This document shows positions 60,431 to 64,000 of a DNA stretch of 64,000 nt, one piece after another; the first letter of the stretch is position 1; every line of letters starts with the position of its first letter. Origin of the DNA: Owenia fusiformis (taxonomy: Eukaryota; Annelida; Polychaeta; Sabellida; Oweniidae); assembly GCA_903813345.2 (NCBI GenBank), contig CAIIXF020000009.1, positions 26,942,740 to 27,006,739 of the forward strand, in the 5' to 3' direction. The notes under the pieces were generated by a model, which did no database searches, was not told the origin of the DNA, and was given only the letters and a program-made list of their open reading frames with translations. Both the position numbers and the translations under genes were made by a program.

Positions 60431-61095
60431 TGTGTATCTTTGTATCCTCAAAGATGAAAAGGACTGGGAATGATATGTAATAAAGATTACCGGTGTTGTA
60501 TCAAGTTTACCTGTGATTGGAATCCCAATGGATCTCATCTCTTTATGCTTTAATGTGTGGGAGATGAATTGATTTGAACTTGATATATTATTCGTCTAAT
60601 TGAGTTCTCAAAATCGTGTCAGTTAATGTCGCGATTGTGAAGTTTTCTCTGTCGGTTTCTCAAAGGAAATGTAATTAATTAAGAAATATTATTTGTAAAC
60701 ACTATAGTAATTGTGATATCTATGACAATTGATGAAATTATGAAAGCAATGCTAATAGTAGAAACCTTAAGAAATGGAAATTGAACATAATTGTGAATAA
60801 CTATAATGAATGTATGGCATGCCCTAGGATGAGGAAAAGAAAGAGTGATGTTTTGTGAACATGGTATTTTTGTAGTATTCATTTAAACAATGAAATGTAA
60901 TTAAAAGCATAAACACATCTACTGGTGTGACAAAACTGCAATACTAGACATAGCTAGATATAGAAAAATAAAGACAGCTTTCTTACTTTTGGGCGATAAA
61001 GATCTGACAAACGAAAACAATTTCAATATTTTTCAGGCAAATATAATTCATGAAAGATAAATAAGGAACAATCACTCTTTCTGAACGGTATTGGG

Positions 61096-61138
61096 ACTTC
61101 GGCGGTCCTCGTCTGTAGCAAATGGCTGGTGGTGATAT
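61096..61138 (+). mobile_element. Right-end fragment of the TGTCACCACC MITE family
   Basis: CTGTAGCAAATGGCTGGTGG followed by TGATA matches the right ends of the copies at 11889, 13220 and 32405. The left end was not found. Confidence 0.5.
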
Positions 61139-61266
61139 TTGAACGTTGGTGCCTTGTTATGACTTATCTTAGATCAAAGAAGCACATAGAAGTCTGGCAA
61201 CCAAACAGTTGATATTTCAGAATATTTCGAATACGAACTATTTGTAACAATACAAAGCATTTACAA

Positions 61267-61301
61267 AACAATACAATACAATACAATACAATACAATACA
61301 A
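61267..61301 (+). repeat. (AATAC)n microsatellite
   Basis: About seven perfect AATAC pentamers, with imperfect units at both sides. Confidence 0.95.
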
Positions 61302-61489
61302 TTCAACACAATACATATGATTTTTGAAATAAATAGTATTTATGTTTAAAAAGTATTCTCAATTGGTGTAGTTATTTAAAATTCAAAATATAATTTGCCA
61401 CACAAAAATGAAACACCCTGTACGTTACCTGGATGGATCAAGATATTCAACTTCATTAAGTTATTCAGAAAGAATTTGATTTGAAAACT

Positions 61490-61860
61490 TTATGAATACA
61501 TTGATGGCTTGGAATAAAACACTTAATTTTTCAAGTTTTAAAACAAATTCAGAATAAATTCGGTTTCAAATTACCTTCAAGGCTTGGAATAAAACACTTA
61601 ATTTTCCAAGTTTTAAAACTAATTCAGGGCTTGGAATAAAAACTAAATTCGATCTTTCTGATAACGTTCAAAGCTTGGAATAAAACAATTTGAATTTTTT
61701 CGAACATTCGATCTCAAACTTAATATGTATGTACCACCAAGGCTTGTAAAGAAAACACTCGATTTTTCATCTTTCAGAACTAAATTTAGAATTACATTCT
61801 TTATCAATATTCATGATTACGTTCTAGGCTTGGAAAGAAAACATTTGGGTTTTCAATTTT
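61490..61860 (+). repeat. Irregular tandem repeat (GGCTTGGAATAAAACACT)
   Basis: Six units begin GCTTGGAATAAAACAC-like near 61506, 61581, 61628, 61672, 61741 and 61828. Spacing of 44-87 bp shows internal deletions. Each unit continues with a TTTTCAAGTTTTAAAAC-like stretch. Confidence 0.8.
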
Positions 61861-62424
61861 CAACTTATTCAGAATATCCGATTTCAAATGTTTGAACAAT
61901 CCAGGAATAACTCACGAAATAAGTACAACATTAGTACCCATGAAATTAAACGCATTTGAAAAAAGTATTCATCTTGAATCGTTTGGTTCAAGAGCGAAGA
62001 CTCTATCGGTTATTTTTCTAATTTCGCCAATTCTTTCTTACCTCATCTTTGATATTACTCCCATGTTAATTGTAGTGTGATTCCTGCTCAAAAGTACCGT
62101 TACTTACTATCAGCTTCTTTTATTGAGGAAGATAGTTATCCATCTAGTCTATACTATTGTCTTTTACAGTGATTCACTGTGCTGTGATTTAGTCTCTTCC
62201 ATTGGGATGAGACGTCAGATACAATTTCATAATTGTTAATTTCCCTCTTTCACGGTGTCTTTGAGTTACATTTTGTATTTCAAAACTTTCAAGCACAGAT
62301 TGTCGTGTTTACGTGGGTTTTTCTCTCGTTACAGAGTCGCACGACCTTCATTCCCCATACCCTGGTAGATTAAAAGGGATATTCCTTGCGAACCCATTTC
62401 TCTCTTGATATCTGCACTACACTC

Positions 62425-62560
62425 TTCAAACTAGTTACCGAAACGTAACAAAATTCTGGAACCTCGATCTTTCTTTTATCCTCATTTCACGAGTTGTAGG
62501 CAAAATTTCCACACCTTTTTCACAAACGTATGTCAATATCATATGTTTAAGAAAATCTAA
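62425..62560 (+). repeat. Diverged copy of the TTACCGAAACG repeat
   Basis: TTACCGAAACGTAACAAAAT, then CACGAGTTGTAGGCAAAAT and ATCATATGTTTAAGAAAAT match the unit at 59228-59400. Confidence 0.7.
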
Positions 62561-62739
62561 ATTTTTTCATTGATTTTCAACTTAAAAATAAGAGATTATC
62601 TGTATAATAATAACAGAGCCATGATTGAAAAATAATATTTTTCAGCTGGTTAATTTTGTGCTTGACTTTTCACATCTTCTAACGCACAGGCATCGGAACA
62701 GAGTTGTCCTGAAAAGAAAATACACCCCCTCATTTTCTA

Positions 62740-62935
62740 CAGGCCCGTAGCCAGGATTTTCCAAGGTGGTTCACTTTTTGAAAGATTTTGCAAGACAACT
62801 TGGCCCCAAAATTGCCAAATCACGTGAAAAGTGCTCAGAATGGTGAAAACTGCATTTTTTGAAAGAATTTTTGGCCGGAGTCCGGGGGAGGGGAGGGTTT
62901 GGTCCTTATACACAGAGAGTGGGGGGAGGGTGGAA
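62740..62935 (+). repeat. Interspersed repeat starting GGCCCGTAGCCAGGATTTT
   Basis: GGCCCGTAGCCAGGATTTTC is followed by GGTGGTTCACTTTTTGAAAG and GGGGGAGGGG. Related sequence is seen at 25235-25400 and 7455-7545 (both with GGCCTG ends) and at about 50265-50320. The 70-codon ORF at 62831-63043 lies across it and is probably chance. Confidence 0.55.
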
Positions 62936-63043
62936 TATTATTTCCAGAACAACTCCCAGTCTGTTCTTACCGTATCATCCTTACAATCGAATGTTTCTCT
63001 GATGTGGGAACAGTATATGAGCGTAGTGGCGGGTAAGTTCTAA

Positions 63044-64000
63044 AACGTTAGATGACCGAATAAATCTACACTTGTCCGTTTTTGAATAAAATCGGTGGTT
63101 TTCAATCGTTCAGTATATTTCCGGTTGTGCTTGCCTGAATAGTGAATACTATACGCGTTTCAACCTCCGGCACACTCGCGAACAGGAGATAAACCGGATT
63201 TTAGAAAATCAGAATGATACAACCCCTTAAAGACAATAAATTGCAAATAACCCTATCGTACCACTTGTCAGATCTGAAAATAACTTGATTTGATAATCAT
63301 AGTTATTGCTACTTCATGTGTTACATAATAAATAATCGAACGTGATATAATAACTTGTCGACTCATCAATGCTTTAGAACCACATGAATCATGTCATAAC
63401 CTAGTTTACCATCTTACAGTAATACAAATTGCTCAAGTATTTAACGATAATATGGTCCGCAAGTGTAAGTAATAATGACGCAATTTCTACCAAGGTCCCA
63501 ACACACTAGTGGATATGTGGGAGTGGTGGTGGGCTTAGCGAGTTTCACTAATTACAATGTTGTCAGCAAATTAACCATTCAAATTAACCATTTCTAATTT
63601 AGAAAAATTAACGATGAAGTCATTTTAAACTTTATCAAAGATAGCTAGGTACTACACGGGTGTTAAAACACGAATATACCATGAGCACATGCTTTGAGGA
63701 TCCGCGTTGTTTGAACCTACCGCCGAGCACAATGTATTAAGACCCGTTACACAGTCATGATACCGCCGAACAAGCTCATTGCATCATCGGGTCTGCTTTA
63801 CCCCCGTGAACTATGTGAAAACGATGTTCCAAAAACCCCGCACCTTGCTAAAGTGTGATGGGAGGGTAAATGTAAAAATGTAGGGTATTTAGAAATGCTT
63901 TTTATTGAATAGCAGCGGTTGCGATGAAGAAAATTAATATCAAGCAACCTAAATTTCTGAACATTTTTACTACTCCAAATCATTCATTTTGAAATCAATG
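63044..64000 (+). other. Intergenic, nothing recognised
   Basis: No exon, RNA gene or clear repeat could be supported on either strand. The short - strand ORF at 63798-63983 has no recognisable content. Confidence 0.5.

Noticed and set aside
62831-63043. 70-codon ORF
   Set aside because: It spans a G-rich interspersed repeat that occurs elsewhere without an open frame.

Overview
The window is animal nuclear DNA. It is AT-rich, with short exons bounded by GT/AG, kilobase introns, many minisatellites and many short inverted-repeat elements. It most resembles a marine invertebrate bilaterian. I could not place the phylum from the sequence. The channel protein is closer to invertebrate Slo1 proteins than to vertebrate ones (for example [11 protein letters not shown]), but that does not separate spiralians from non-vertebrate deuterostomes.

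About three quarters of the window (2651-46627, + strand) is the 3' part of one gene: the BK (Slo1/KCNMA1) large-conductance Ca2+- and voltage-gated K+ channel. The exons run from the middle of the RCK1 domain, through the RCK1-RCK2 linker (with the CKACH haem motif), to RCK2 with the calcium bowl and the C-terminus. The voltage sensor, pore and start of RCK1 lie upstream of the window.

The gene is unusually rich in apparent alternative exons. Two consecutive RCK1 exons are each present twice, as diverged copies of identical length and phase (106 nt at 2651 and 4065; 153 nt at 5522 and 6866). There is a possible 27-nt microexon (10805). The linker has five in-frame cassettes of 33-81 nt, an obligatory phase-changing exon of 121 nt, and an in-frame 303-nt exon. 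A further in-frame 402-nt exon lies inside RCK2. Two alternative last exons (36570 and 46520) follow the same splice donor. If all choices were independent, they would give up to 2^11 transcripts. Tandem repeats carrying 3' splice-site-like motifs surround the duplicated RCK1 exon B1.

On the - strand at about 58.45-55.88 kb I infer a second, small gene that I do not recognise. One exon encodes a signal-peptide core. A phase-compatible last exon completes an A-Q-A cleavage site and encodes an acidic propeptide, a Lys-Arg site and a domain with two copies of C-x-C-C-x7-C-C-x2-C. The initiator exon was not found.

The rest is introns and intergenic DNA filled with non-autonomous elements. Three unrelated families share one layout: the left terminal inverted repeat is folded into a small hairpin, while the right end has a single copy. 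Other items are a foldback element with minisatellite arms (38969-40207), a nested insertion with a 9-bp target duplication (12331-12459), several large palindromes and a degenerate tRNA-like sequence. No prokaryotic, viral or CRISPR features were seen.
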